Origin: DATCSE01 sp036568605
GTDB lineage: Bacteria; Pseudomonadota; Gammaproteobacteria; Burkholderiales; Burkholderiaceae_C
DNA length: 21,707 bases
Reading direction: 5' to 3'
Assembly (NCBI GenBank): GCA_036568605.1
Contig: DATCSE010000202.1
Coordinates: 1 to 21,707, forward strand
The position numbers were made by a program, and so were the translations under genes. Positions within the stretch are counted from its first letter, which is position 1. Each line of letters starts with the position of its first letter. The notes below the pieces were generated by a model, which was not told the DNA's origin, did no database searches, and was given only the letters and a program-made list of their open reading frames with translations. Below are positions 14,436-21,707 of this stretch, one piece after another.

Positions 14436-14464
14436 TTGCGCCTCCTTGCCCTCGGCCATAAACT
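14436..14464 (+). promoter_or_regulatory. Putative paa operon promoter
   Basis: TTGCGC (14436-14441) and TAAACT (14459-14464) are separated by exactly 17 bp and are the best -35/-10 pair before paaG. The predicted start of transcription, near 14471, coincides with the first base of the long inverted repeat, which fits repression by steric block. No mapping data are available. Confidence 0.5.
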
Positions 14465-14470
14465 CTACTT

Positions 14471-14502
14471 ACCGGTCGGTCGAATATGTTCGACCCACCG
14501 GT
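14471..14502. promoter_or_regulatory. 32-bp TetR/PaaR-like operator
   Basis: This is an inverted repeat of 14-bp arms, ACCGGTCGGTCGAA and TTCGACCCACCGGT, with a single mismatch and a 4-bp centre. Motifs containing ACCG-CGGT blocks are typical of TetR-family PaaR regulators of phenylacetate operons in betaproteobacteria. It lies directly downstream of the putative -10 box and before the paaG ribosome-binding site. No paaR gene occurs in this window, so the regulator would act from elsewhere. Confidence 0.72.
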
Positions 14503-14518
14503 CCACCCAGGAGTCCGC

Positions 14519-15322
14519 ATGGCCGACGACGATGCGTTGGTGCTGGTCGCGCAACAAGGCGCGGTGCGCACGATCACCCTGAACCGCCCGAAAGCGCTCA
14601 ACAGCTTCACCGGCGCGATGCACGAGCAGCTCGCCGCGGCGCTGGCCGAGGCCGAAGCCGACCGTGCGGTGCGCTGCCTGGTGCTGACCGGCGCGGGCCG
14701 CGGCTTCTGCGCCGGGCAGGATCTGGCTGACCCGGCGGTCGCGCCGGCTGCCGATGGAAGCCCCGTCGATGTCGGGCACGTGATCGAGCGTTTCTACAAG
14801 CCGCTCGCGCTGCGGCTGCGCGCCTTCCCGGTGCCGGTGATCGCCGCGGTCAACGGCGTCGCGGCGGGCGCCGGCGCGAGCATCGCGCTGGGCTGCGACC
14901 TCGTGATCGCGGCGCGCTCGGCCAGCTTCATCCAGGCGTTCTCGAAGATTGGCCTGGTCCCCGATGCCGGCGGCACCTGGCTGCTGCCACGCCTGGTCGG
15001 CCGCGCGAACGCGCTCGCGCTCGCGATGACCGGCGACAAGCTCAACGCCGACGACGCGAAGGCGATGGGCCTGATCTGGAAGGTCGTCGACGACGCCGCA
15101 TTCGCCGACGAGGTCGCGACCACCGCGGCGCGCATGGCGGCGATGCCGGTGGCTGCGCTCGCGGCGACACGCGCCGCAATCGATTCGGCGATGACGATGG
15201 ACCACGCCGACGCGCTGAGCCAGGAAGGCCGGCTGCAGAGCCGGCTCAGCGCCGCGCACGATTACCTCGAAGGCGTGGCGGCGTTCATGGCGAAGCGGCC
15301 CGCGGTCTTCAGCGATCGGTAA
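14519..15322 (+). CDS. paaG: Ring-1,2-epoxyphenylacetyl-CoA isomerase (oxepin-CoA forming)
   Basis: This 267-residue crotonase-fold enzyme converts the phenylacetyl-CoA epoxide into oxepin-CoA and probably also isomerises a later enoyl-CoA. It shows GFCAGQDLADP (62-72) with the oxyanion-hole glycines, NGVAAGAGASIALGCDL (112-128), and FSKIGLVPDAGGTWLLPRLVG (141-161). Asp149 in VPDAGG is the probable catalytic acid. Both hydratase glutamates are absent, as expected for PaaG-type isomerases. The open frame extends 11 codons upstream into the operator. I chose 14519 because AGGAG lies 5 nt before it and the family N-terminus fits. It is the first gene of the paa operon, followed by paaH. Confidence 0.94.
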   Translation: MADDDALVLVAQQGAVRTITLNRPKALNSFTGAMHEQLAAALAEAEADRAVRCLVLTGAGRGFCAGQDLADPAVAPAADGSPVDVGHVIERFYKPLALRLRAFPVPVIAAVNGVAAGAGASIALGCDLVIAARSASFIQAFSKIGLVPDAGGTWLLPRLVGRANALALAMTGDKLNADDAKAMGLIWKVVDDAAFADEVATTAARMAAMPVAALAATRAAIDSAMTMDHADALSQEGRLQSRLSAAHDYLEGVAAFMAKRPAVFSDR

Positions 15323-15335
15323 GACACGAGTGACG

Positions 15336-16859
15336 ATGACCTGGAATCTGAACACGGACACGGTGGTCGGCGTGATCGGCGCCGGCAGCATGGGCGGGGG
15401 CATCGCGCAGCTCGCGGCGCAGTCGGGCCACGCGGTGCGCCTCTTCGACGCGCAGGCCGGCGCGGCCGAGCGCGCGCTGACGCGCATCGAAGCGGACCTC
15501 GATGCCTCGGTGCAGAAGGGCCGGCTCGACACGCACGAGCGTGCAGCCGTGCGCGCGCGGCTTGCGGCGGTCGAGAGCCTCGCGGCGCTGGCCGGCTGCG
15601 GGCTGATCGTCGAGGCCATCGTCGAGAAGCTGGACGCGAAGCAGGCGCTGTTCAAACAGCTCGAGGGCGTGCTGGAGGCGGGCGCGGTGCTCGCGACCAA
15701 CACGTCGTCGATCTCGATCACCGCGGTCGCGCAGGGGCTCGCGCATCCCGAGCGGCTGGTCGGCTGGCACTTCTTCAACCCGGCGACGCGGATGAAGCTG
15801 GTCGAGGTGATCCCCGGCGTCGAGACCGATCACGACCTCGTGGTCGCGCTGCATGCGCTGGGCAAGGCCTGGGGCAAGAGCTCGGTCGATGCGCCCAACG
15901 CGCCGGGCTTCATCGTCAACCGGGTCGCGCGGCCGTACTACGCCGAAGGCCTGCGGCTGCTCGCCGAACGCATCGCCGCGCCGCAGGCGATCGACCGGGT
16001 GCTGCGCGAGGCCGGCGGCTTCGCGCTCGGGCCGTTCGAGCTGATGGACCTGATCGGCACCGACGTGAACCTGTCGGTCACCGAGTCGGTGTTCGCGGCG
16101 ACCGGATGGGACACGCGTTATGCGCCGAACCTGATCCAGCAGGAGCTGGTGCGCGCCGGCCGCTACGGCCGCAAGAGCGGGCGCGGCTTCTACGACTACC
16201 GCGACGGCGCAAAGCCGCCGCTGGCCCCAGCGGTCGTGCCGGTGGTCCATGCGCCCGGGAACGCGTTGCAGGTGCGGGCCGGCGAACAGTCAGGATTGCT
16301 GTCGCCGCTGGTCGAGCGGCTGCGCTTCGCCGACGTCCCGATCGAGACCGACCGCTCGCTCGCGCCCGAGACGCTGCGCATCGGCGAGATCGTCGTCGCG
16401 CTGACCGACGGCCGCACGCTCGCCGAGCGCCGGGCCGAGACCGCCGCGCCGATGCTGCTGCTGGACCTGGCGCGCGACTATTCGACGACCGGCCTGCTGG
16501 CCGCGACCGGCGCGGACGAAGCGCTCGCCCAATTCGCCGCGGTGCTGCAGCCGGCGAAGATCGAGCTGATCGCGCTGGCCGACGTCGCCGGGCTCGTGCT
16601 GATGCGCACGGTCGCCTGCCTCGCGAACGAAGCAGCCGACGTGATGACCTGGAGCGGCACGACCGCGGTCGACATCGACGTCGCGATGCGCCTGGGCACC
16701 GCGTACCCGATCGGCCCGCTTGCGTGGGCCGATGCGATCGGCGTCTCGCGCGTCGTGCAGGTGCTCGCGAACCTGCAGGCGCACTACGGCGATGTGCGCT
16801 ACCGGCGCTCGCCGCAGCTCGCGGCGAAGCATTTCGCGAAGGTGGGGTTCCATGGCTGA
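15336..16859 (+). CDS. paaH: 3-hydroxyadipyl-CoA dehydrogenase
   Basis: This NAD-dependent dehydrogenase has 507 residues, slightly longer than E. coli PaaH. It oxidises 3-hydroxyadipyl-CoA to 3-oxoadipyl-CoA in the lower phenylacetate pathway. The Rossmann motif is GVIGAGSMGGGIAQ (12-25). The catalytic region is GWHFFNPATRMKLVEVIPG (143-161) with His145 and Glu157. The first C-terminal 3HCDH domain includes PGFIVNRVARPYY (190-202), and GRKSGRGFYDY closes it at 278-288. A second, shortened 3HCDH-like domain lies at about 405-500, with LVLMRTVACLANEAAD and GTAYPIGPLAWAD. A GTG two codons upstream (15330) is an alternative start. The gene end overlaps paaI by eight bases. Confidence 0.94.
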   Translation: MTWNLNTDTVVGVIGAGSMGGGIAQLAAQSGHAVRLFDAQAGAAERALTRIEADLDASVQKGRLDTHERAAVRARLAAVESLAALAGCGLIVEAIVEKLDAKQALFKQLEGVLEAGAVLATNTSSISITAVAQGLAHPERLVGWHFFNPATRMKLVEVIPGVETDHDLVVALHALGKAWGKSSVDAPNAPGFIVNRVARPYYAEGLRLLAERIAAPQAIDRVLREAGGFALGPFELMDLIGTDVNLSVTESVFAATGWDTRYAPNLIQQELVRAGRYGRKSGRGFYDYRDGAKPPLAPAVVPVVHAPGNALQVRAGEQSGLLSPLVERLRFADVPIETDRSLAPETLRIGEIVVALTDGRTLAERRAETAAPMLLLDLARDYSTTGLLAATGADEALAQFAAVLQPAKIELIALADVAGLVLMRTVACLANEAADVMTWSGTTAVDIDVAMRLGTAYPIGPLAWADAIGVSRVVQVLANLQAHYGDVRYRRSPQLAAKHFAKVGFHG

Positions 16860-17334
16860 GCGGGCGGTGGATGCGCAACGTGTGGCCGACGCCGTCGGCG
16901 TGGGGATGTACGCCAACGACCGCGCTTCGCGTGCGCTCGGGATGCAGGTCACGTCCATCGGCCCCGGCACCGCGACGCTGACGATGACCGTGCGCGACGA
17001 CATGCTGAACGGCTTCGACATCTGCCACGGCGGCTTCATCACGCTGCTGGCCGATTCGGCATTCGCGTTCGCCTGCAACTCGCGCAACGCGCTGACGGTC
17101 GCGGCCGGGCTGGACATCGAGTTCATCGCGTCGGCCTACGGCGGCGATGTGCTGACCGCGCAGGCGAGCGAGGTCCATCTGGCCGGCCGCAACGGGCTGT
17201 ACGACATCGTCGTGAGCAACCAGCGCGGCGAGCGGGTCGCGATGGTGCGCGGCCGTTCGCACCGCCTGAAGGACCGCGAGGTCGTGCCTTTGGCCGATGC
17301 CTGCTTCGCGCCGGAGCCGTTGCCGACGCGCTGA
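16852..17334 (+). CDS. paaI: Hydroxyphenylacetyl-CoA thioesterase
   Basis: This 160-residue hot-dog-fold thioesterase has the PaaI signature NGFDICHGGFITLLADSAF at 53-71. His59-Gly60-Gly61 and Asp68 occupy the expected active-site helix. PaaI rescues CoA by hydrolysing dead-end or over-reacted ring-hydroxylated phenylacetyl-CoA products. The start overlaps the end of paaH by eight bases, with a G-rich GGTGGGG upstream, so translation is probably coupled. Length and motifs are normal for the family. It is separated from paaK by 48 bp, which hold only the paaK ribosome-binding site. Confidence 0.94.
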   Translation: MAERAVDAQRVADAVGVGMYANDRASRALGMQVTSIGPGTATLTMTVRDDMLNGFDICHGGFITLLADSAFAFACNSRNALTVAAGLDIEFIASAYGGDVLTAQASEVHLAGRNGLYDIVVSNQRGERVAMVRGRSHRLKDREVVPLADACFAPEPLPTR

Positions 17335-17382
17335 GCCCGCGCAAGCGCGACGCCGCCGCAGAGCGATACAGGAGACATCACG

Positions 17383-18687
17383 ATGACCGTCAAGACCCCG
17401 CAGCCGGGCGACCTCGAGCCCATCGAGCGCGCCAGCCGCGACGAGCTGCAGGCCCTGCAACTGCAGCGCCTGCAATGGAGCCTGCAGCACGCCTATGACC
17501 GCGTGCCGCACTACCGCCAGGCGTTCGAGGCGCGCGGCGTGCATCCGCGCGACCTGAAGTCGCTCGCCGACCTCGCGAAGTTCCCGTTCACGACGAAGAA
17601 GGAGCTGCGCGAGAACTACCCGTTCGGGATGTTCGCGGTGCCGCGCGAGCAGGTCGTGCGCATCCATGCCTCGTCGGGCACCACCGGCAAGCCGACGGTG
17701 GTCGGCTACACGAAGCAGGACGTCTCGAACTGGGCCGACCTGGTCGCGCGCTCGATCCGCGCGGCCGGCGGGCGTGCCGGCGACATGGTGCATGTGGCCT
17801 ATGGCTATGGCCTGTTCACCGGCGGCCTGGGCGCGCACTACGGTGCCGAGCGGCTGGGGTGCACGGTGGTGCCGATGTCGGGTGGGCAGACCGAGAAGCA
17901 GGTGCAGCTGATCTGCGACTTCAAGCCGCAGATCATCATGGTCACGCCGTCGTACATGCAGGTGCTGATCGAGGAGATGGTGCGCCAGGGCATCGATCCG
18001 CGCGGCACCAGCCTCGAGGTCGGCATCTTCGGCGCCGAGCCGTGGACCGAGGCGATGCGCGCCGAGATCGAGCACAACGCCGGCATCAGGGCGGTCGACA
18101 TCTACGGGCTGTCCGAGGTGATGGGCCCGGGCGTCGCGAGCGAATGCGTCGAGACGCAGGACGGCCCGGTGATCTGGGAGGACCACTTCTATCCCGAGAT
18201 CATCGACCCGGACACCGGCGAGGTGCTGCCCGACGGCGCCGAAGGCGAGCTCGTCTTCACGACGCTGACGAAGGAGGCGCTGCCGGTGATCCGCTACCGC
18301 ACGCGCGACCTGACCCGCCTGCTGCCGCCGACCGCGCGCAGCATGCGCCGCATCGGCAAGATCGTCGGCCGCAGCGACGACATGCTGATCATCCGCGGCG
18401 TCAACCTGTTCCCGACGCAGATCGAGGAGATCGTGCTGAAGCAGGGGCAGCTGTCGGGCCAATACCAGCTGGTCGTCACGCGCGAAGGCAATCTGGATGC
18501 GGTCGAGGTGCGCTGCGAGGTGCTGCCGGGCGTGACGGCCGAGCGCGACGCGATCGCGACGCGGCTGCGCGACCGCATCAAGACGTTGATCGGGATCACG
18601 ACGACGGTGAGCGTCGGCGCGCCCGATTCGATCGAGCGCACGCTGGTCGGCAAGGCACGGCGTGTGATCGACCTGCGCAAGAAATGA
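17383..18687 (+). CDS. paaK: Phenylacetate-CoA ligase
   Basis: This 434-residue ligase is of standard PaaK length and performs ATP-dependent activation of phenylacetate to phenylacetyl-CoA, the entry step of the pathway. Motifs include the P-loop SSGTTGKPTVVGYT (97-110), DIYGLSEVMGPG, and RGVNLFPTQIEEI; the C-terminus TLVGKARRVIDLRKK carries the conserved lysine region. The N-terminal YDRVPHYRQAFEARGV is characteristic of PaaK. AGGAGA lies about 9 nt before the ATG. It stands between paaGHI and paaABCDE, an order typical of betaproteobacteria and unlike the E. coli order. Confidence 0.96.
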   Translation: MTVKTPQPGDLEPIERASRDELQALQLQRLQWSLQHAYDRVPHYRQAFEARGVHPRDLKSLADLAKFPFTTKKELRENYPFGMFAVPREQVVRIHASSGTTGKPTVVGYTKQDVSNWADLVARSIRAAGGRAGDMVHVAYGYGLFTGGLGAHYGAERLGCTVVPMSGGQTEKQVQLICDFKPQIIMVTPSYMQVLIEEMVRQGIDPRGTSLEVGIFGAEPWTEAMRAEIEHNAGIRAVDIYGLSEVMGPGVASECVETQDGPVIWEDHFYPEIIDPDTGEVLPDGAEGELVFTTLTKEALPVIRYRTRDLTRLLPPTARSMRRIGKIVGRSDDMLIIRGVNLFPTQIEEIVLKQGQLSGQYQLVVTREGNLDAVEVRCEVLPGVTAERDAIATRLRDRIKTLIGITTTVSVGAPDSIERTLVGKARRVIDLRKK

Positions 18688-18698
18688 GGACTTGAACC

Positions 18699-19715
18699 AT
18701 GTACACCCAGGCAATGGACACGATGGGCAAGGAGGGTGGCGTCGCGAAGCCGGCGACGTTGCGCTCGGCCGAGGAGGTCGCGCTCGAGGCCGCGTTCGAT
18801 GCACGCATCGACGCCGGCGACTTCATCGAGGCGAAGGACTGGATGCCCGAGCACTACCGCAAGACGCTGGTGCGGCAGATCAGCCAGCATGCGCACTCGG
18901 AGATCGTCGGCATGCTGCCCGAGGGCAACTGGATCACCCGTGCACCGACGCTCAAGCGCAAGGCCATCCTGCTCGCGAAGGTGCAGGACGAAGCGGGCCA
19001 CGGCCTGTACCTTTACGCGGCGGCCGAGACACTGGGCACCTCGCGCGACCAGTTGCTCGAGGCGCTGCATACCGGCAAGGCCAAGTACAGCTCGATCTTC
19101 AACTACCCGACCCTGAGCTGGGCCGACATGGGCGTGATCGGCTGGCTGGTCGACGGCGCGGCGATCATGAACCAGGTGCCGCTGTGCCGCTGCTCGTACG
19201 CGCCGTATGCGCGCGCGATGGTGCGCATCTGCCGCGAGGAGAGCTTCCACCAGCGCCAGGGCTTCGAAAGCCTGCTGACGATGATGACCCATGGCACCGA
19301 CGCGCAGCGCGCGATGGTGCAGGACGCGGTGAACCGCTGGTGGTGGCCCAGCCTGATGATGTTCGGCCCGCCGGACAGCGAATCGCAGCATTCGGAGCAA
19401 AGCATGCGCTGGGGCATCAAGCGCATCGGCAACGACGACCTGCGCCAGAAGTTCGTCGACGCGACCGTCGAGCAGGCCAAGGTGCTGGGCGTGACCATGC
19501 CCGACCCCGAATTGCGCTGGAACGAGGAGCGCGGCCACTACGACTTCGGCGCGATCGACTGGCAGGAGTTCTGGCGCGTGATCGGCGGCGACGGGCCGTG
19601 CAACCGCGAGCGCCTCGCCGCGCGCGTGAAGGCCTGGGACGACGGCGCATGGGTGCGCGACGCGGCGCTCGCGCATGCGCGCAAGCAGCCACAACCGATT
19701 CCGGAGGCGGCGTGA
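18699..19715 (+). CDS. paaA: Ring-1,2-phenylacetyl-CoA epoxidase, catalytic diiron subunit PaaA
   Basis: This 338-residue protein is the oxygenase alpha subunit of the multicomponent PaaABCE epoxidase, which converts phenylacetyl-CoA to the ring 1,2-epoxide using O2 and electrons from PaaE. The diiron-ligand motifs are present: DEAGH at 97-101 and REESFHQRQGFE at 179-190, with Glu98, His101, Glu181 and His184 as likely iron ligands. WWWPSLMMFGPPDS (214-227) and HSEQSMRWGIK are conserved family segments. GAGGA lies 8 nt before the start. The stop codon overlaps the paaB start by one base. Length is normal. Confidence 0.96.
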   Translation: MYTQAMDTMGKEGGVAKPATLRSAEEVALEAAFDARIDAGDFIEAKDWMPEHYRKTLVRQISQHAHSEIVGMLPEGNWITRAPTLKRKAILLAKVQDEAGHGLYLYAAAETLGTSRDQLLEALHTGKAKYSSIFNYPTLSWADMGVIGWLVDGAAIMNQVPLCRCSYAPYARAMVRICREESFHQRQGFESLLTMMTHGTDAQRAMVQDAVNRWWWPSLMMFGPPDSESQHSEQSMRWGIKRIGNDDLRQKFVDATVEQAKVLGVTMPDPELRWNEERGHYDFGAIDWQEFWRVIGGDGPCNRERLAARVKAWDDGAWVRDAALAHARKQPQPIPEAA

Positions 19716-20011
19716 TGAGCCAGTCTGTCGACAACGAATGGCCGCTGTGGGAAGTGTTCGTGCGCGCGAAGTCGGGCCTGGACCACAAGCACTGCGGCAG
19801 CCTGCACGCGGCCGACGCGAAGATGGCGATCCAGCTCGCGCGCGACGTCTACACGCGGCGCCAGGAAGGCACCAGCATCTGGGTCGTGCGCTCGGACCAG
19901 ATCGTCGCGAGCGACCCGGGCGAGAAGGGCAGCTACTTCGACCCGATGGAAGACAAGGTCTACCGGCACCCGACGTTCTACGAGCTGCCCAAGGCCGTCG
20001 ACCACATGTGA
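19715..20011 (+). CDS. paaB: Phenylacetyl-CoA epoxidase subunit PaaB
   Basis: This small 98-residue structural subunit bridges PaaA-PaaC heterodimers in the epoxidase complex. Family features are WPLWEVFVRAKSGLDHKHCGSLHA (9-32, hydrophobic first strand and GSLHA), MAIQLARDVYTRRQEG and IWVVRSDQI, with the C-terminal FDPMEDKVYRHPTFY. GGAGG lies 7 nt upstream of the ATG, which overlaps the paaA stop (TGATG). No catalytic residues are expected. The protein is of typical length. Confidence 0.96.
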   Translation: MSQSVDNEWPLWEVFVRAKSGLDHKHCGSLHAADAKMAIQLARDVYTRRQEGTSIWVVRSDQIVASDPGEKGSYFDPMEDKVYRHPTFYELPKAVDHM

Positions 20012-20030
20012 GGCGGATGGAGAGAACCGG

Positions 20031-20816
20031 ATGACCGCCTCGATCACGATCTCGAACGCGCCCGACGTGCGCTACCTGCTGCGCATAGGCGACACCTGCC
20101 TGATCATGGCGCAGCGTCTCGCCGAGTGGACCGGGCATGCGCCCATCCTCGAAGAAGACATCGCGCTGACCAACATGGCGCTGGACCTGGTCGGCCAGGC
20201 GCGTGCGGTGCTGACGCGTGCCGGCGAGCTCGAAGCCCGGCGCGGCGGCACCGCGCACGACGAGGACCAGCTCGCGTACCTGCGCGACGAGCGCGACTTC
20301 CTGAACCTCACTCTCGTGGAACTGCCGCGCGGCGACTTCGCGGCGACCGTGCTGCGCAACCTCGCGATGGCGACCTGGCTGAAGCTGCTGTGGCAGCGGC
20401 TCGAGCAGTCCACCGACGCGGAAGTGGCCGGCATCGCCGCGAAGGCCGTCAAGGAGGCGCGCTACCACCAGCAGCATGCGGCCGATTGGGTCGTGCGGCT
20501 CGGCGACGGCACCGACGAATCGGCGGCGCGGATGCGCGCGGCGCTCGAGCTGCTGTGGCCTTACATCGCCGAGATGTTCGAGGCCGACGAGGTCGATGCC
20601 GACGCGGCGCGCTCCGGCCTCGGGCCCAGCCGCGCCGAGCTGCGCGAGGCCTGGCGCCAGGAGGTGCTGCCGGTGCTGGCCGAGGCGCAATTGACGGCGC
20701 CGGCCGAGCGCGCGTTCCGCAGCACCGGCACGCTGGGCCGGCACAGCGAGCACATGGGCTACATCCTGGCCGAGATGCAGCATCTGCAGCGTGCCTTTCC
20801 GGGGGCGACATGGTGA
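20031..20816 (+). CDS. paaC: Phenylacetyl-CoA epoxidase subunit PaaC
   Basis: This 261-residue beta-like subunit has a ferritin-like helical fold and supports PaaA structurally without being the active site. Recognisable segments are RYLLRIGDTCLIMAQRLAEW (14-33), EEDIALTNMALDLVGQAR (41-58), and YLRDERDFLNLTLVELP (83-99). KEARYHQQHAADWVVRLGDGT (141-161) follows. Several metal-ligand-like residues of PaaA are partly retained, as is usual in PaaC. The start follows a GGAGAG region after a 19-bp gap from paaB; the end overlaps paaD by seven bases. Confidence 0.95.
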   Translation: MTASITISNAPDVRYLLRIGDTCLIMAQRLAEWTGHAPILEEDIALTNMALDLVGQARAVLTRAGELEARRGGTAHDEDQLAYLRDERDFLNLTLVELPRGDFAATVLRNLAMATWLKLLWQRLEQSTDAEVAGIAAKAVKEARYHQQHAADWVVRLGDGTDESAARMRAALELLWPYIAEMFEADEVDADAARSGLGPSRAELREAWRQEVLPVLAEAQLTAPAERAFRSTGTLGRHSEHMGYILAEMQHLQRAFPGATW

Positions 20817-21349
20817 CGGCGGCGGTGTCGACGGCGGCGCGGGTCGATGCGACCGCGAAGGCGCTGCGTGCGTGGCACGTGCTCGAGCATGTGCTGGATC
20901 CGGAGGTGCCGGTGGTCTCGGTGGTCGATCTGGGCATCGTGCGCGAAGTCGCCGAGGCCGACGACGGCAGCCTCGTCGTCGCGCTGACGCCGACTTATTC
21001 CGGCTGCCCGGCGACCGAGGTGATCGAGAAGTCGGTACGCGCGGCCCTCGCCGAGGCGGGCTTCGACCGCGTCGCGGTCCGGCTGCAGCGTGCGCCGGCG
21101 TGGACCACCGACTGGATCAGCGCCGAGGGGCGGCGCAAGCTGCGCGAATACGGCATCGCGCCGCCGGGCATGGTGGCGGCGGAGCAGGGCGTGCCGATCC
21201 GGCTGGTCCGCCGGGAGCCGGCGCTGGCCTGTCCGCGTTGCGAGAGCCTGAACACCGAGCGCCTCTCGGCGTACGGCTCGACGGCGTGCAAGGCGCTGTA
21301 CCGGTGCCGCGCGTGCGGCGAGCCGTTCGAGCACTTCAAGCCGATCTGA
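20810..21349 (+). CDS. paaD: PaaD, maturation factor of the epoxidase (SufT-like with zinc ribbon)
   Basis: This 179-residue protein begins with a MIP18/SufT (DUF59)-like domain. It includes VLDPEVPVVSVVDLGIV (28-44) and LTPTYSGCPA (59-68), with Cys66 as the conserved cysteine. A C-terminal ribbon holds four cysteines suited to metal binding: CPRC (141-144) and CRACG (166-170), with an additional Cys160. PaaD is thought to help assemble the metal centre of PaaA or PaaE rather than take part in catalysis. The ATG overlaps paaC by seven bases; a GTG one codon later is an alternative. It is followed by 169 bp holding two palindromic repeats before paaE. Confidence 0.94.
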   Translation: MVTAAVSTAARVDATAKALRAWHVLEHVLDPEVPVVSVVDLGIVREVAEADDGSLVVALTPTYSGCPATEVIEKSVRAALAEAGFDRVAVRLQRAPAWTTDWISAEGRRKLREYGIAPPGMVAAEQGVPIRLVRREPALACPRCESLNTERLSAYGSTACKALYRCRACGEPFEHFKPI

Positions 21350-21372
21350 TGAACAAGCATCGTCCCCCACGC

Positions 21373-21430
21373 TCCGTTCGCGCTGCGGTATCGAAGCGCG
21401 CGCGGGCTTCGATACCTCAGCCCGAACGGA
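21373..21430. repeat. Palindromic repeat element, copy C1, between paaD and paaE
   Basis: Outer arms TCCGTTCGCGCTG and CCTCAGCCCGAACGGA enclose inner arms TATCGAAGC and GCTTCGATA. It belongs to the same family as the elements at 13988 and 14276, but is shorter and lacks the AGCCTGTCGAAG inner arm of those copies. It begins 23 bp after the paaD stop codon. Confidence 0.75.
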
Positions 21431-21445
21431 GTATCGGCCGAGGAT

Positions 21446-21511
21446 CCGTTCGCACTGAGCTTGTCGAAGTGCGCATGGGGCACCAGGCTTCGACAAGCTC
21501 AGCCCGAACGG
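21446..21511. repeat. Palindromic repeat element, copy C2, just before paaE
   Basis: The arms are CCGTTCGCACTGAGCTTGTC and GACAAGCTCAGCCCGAACGG, almost perfect reverse complements, with GAAGTGC and GGCTTC inside. It is the closest match to the classical dispersed TTCGGGCTGAGCCTGTCGAA element. It ends seven bp before the paaE start and displaces any Shine-Dalgarno sequence. Confidence 0.85.
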
Positions 21512-21518
21512 TCCTCCG

Positions 21519-21707
21519 ATGAGCCTGCATTTCCACCCTCTCTCCGTCAAAAGCGTCGTCCCCGACACCGACGAAGCCGTCATCGTCTCGTTCGACGTCC
21601 CCGACGAACTCGCCGACACCTTCTGCTTCACGCAGGGCCAGCACCTGACCCTGCGCGAGAAGATCGGCGGCACCGAATTGCGCCGCTCGTACTCGATCTG
21701 CGCCGGC
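21519..21707 (+). CDS. paaE: PaaE, epoxidase reductase component (partial, runs off the window)
   Basis: The first 63 codons are present. The protein begins MSLHFHPLSVKSVVPDTDEA, continues through a beta-barrel segment, and reaches the flavin-binding RRSYSIC motif (residues 55-61), typical of ferredoxin-NADP reductase-like FAD domains. PaaE transfers electrons from NADPH via FAD and a plant-type [2Fe-2S] ferredoxin domain to PaaA; the ferredoxin part lies beyond the window. The start is the first ATG in frame after the repeat. No clear ribosome-binding site is visible (only GGTCCTCCG), which is unusual compared with the other paa genes. Confidence 0.92.
   Translation, partial: MSLHFHPLSVKSVVPDTDEAVIVSFDVPDELADTFCFTQGQHLTLREKIGGTELRRSYSICAG

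Noticed and set aside
16078..18804. Minus-strand open frame of 908 codons opposite paaH, paaI and paaK
   Set aside because: The opposite strand encodes motif-complete paa proteins, and the antisense product is low-complexity Arg/Ala/His-rich sequence.
18294..20783. Minus-strand open frame of 829 codons opposite paaK, paaA, paaB and paaC
   Set aside because: It is a shadow of the paa genes and shows no recognisable domains.

Overview
The window is a very GC-rich, gene-dense chromosomal segment. Gene content, the CoA-dependent aromatic pathways and the style of dispersed palindromic repeats fit a betaproteobacterium of the Burkholderiales (Rubrivivax/Leptothrix/Azoarcus-like). That placement is an inference, because no rRNA or other phylogenetic marker is present.

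Layout. (1) 26-3269, minus strand: a secreted protein with two internal repeats, a proline-rich lipoprotein with WVPGHY-type motifs, and an AmpG/PAT-like MFS transporter with an unusually long membrane-rich C-terminus. (2) 3467-10616, plus strand: a compact operon for aerobic CoA-dependent 2-aminobenzoate (anthranilate) breakdown. It holds a fused flavin monooxygenase/Old-Yellow-Enzyme protein (2-aminobenzoyl-CoA monooxygenase/reductase type), a MarR regulator, an enoyl-CoA hydratase-like protein, an acyl-CoA dehydrogenase, a RidA-family protein and a 2-aminobenzoate-CoA ligase. A perfect 7-bp inverted repeat overlaps the -35 box in front of it. (3) 10639-11913: an orphan REC-REC-HPt phosphorelay protein only 22 bp after the ligase. 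(4) 12029-13973: a small unknown ORF, a stand-alone LigD-type polymerase domain without ligase or nuclease, a proline-rich peptide, and a small Rho_N/SAP-like basic protein. (5) 13974-14518: a gene-free repeat zone with two 74-bp palindromic elements in mutually inverted orientation flanking a 22-bp tandem array, then the paa promoter and a long operator. (6) 14519-21707: the phenylacetate operon paaG-H-I-K-A-B-C-D-E, with paaE cut off by the window end.

How the genes work together. Both catabolic operons use the same strategy: form the CoA thioester (AbmG or PaaK), dearomatise with O2 (flavin monooxygenase/reductase or the diiron PaaABCDE epoxidase), then process the product by beta-oxidation-like steps. 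Each has its own operator architecture: a short MarR-like site for the anthranilate operon, and a 32-bp TetR/PaaR-like site for paa. No paaR, paaF, paaJ or paaZ gene lies in the window, so ring cleavage and terminal thiolysis must be encoded elsewhere.

Points most worth a second look: the RidA-like protein lacks the catalytic arginine; the anthranilate hydratase lacks one of the two crotonase glutamates; the orphan double-receiver/HPt protein follows the operon; the LigD polymerase domain is stand-alone and coupled to small proteins; palindromic repeats sit inside the paa operon before paaE; and the abm promoter geometry would give an almost leaderless mRNA.
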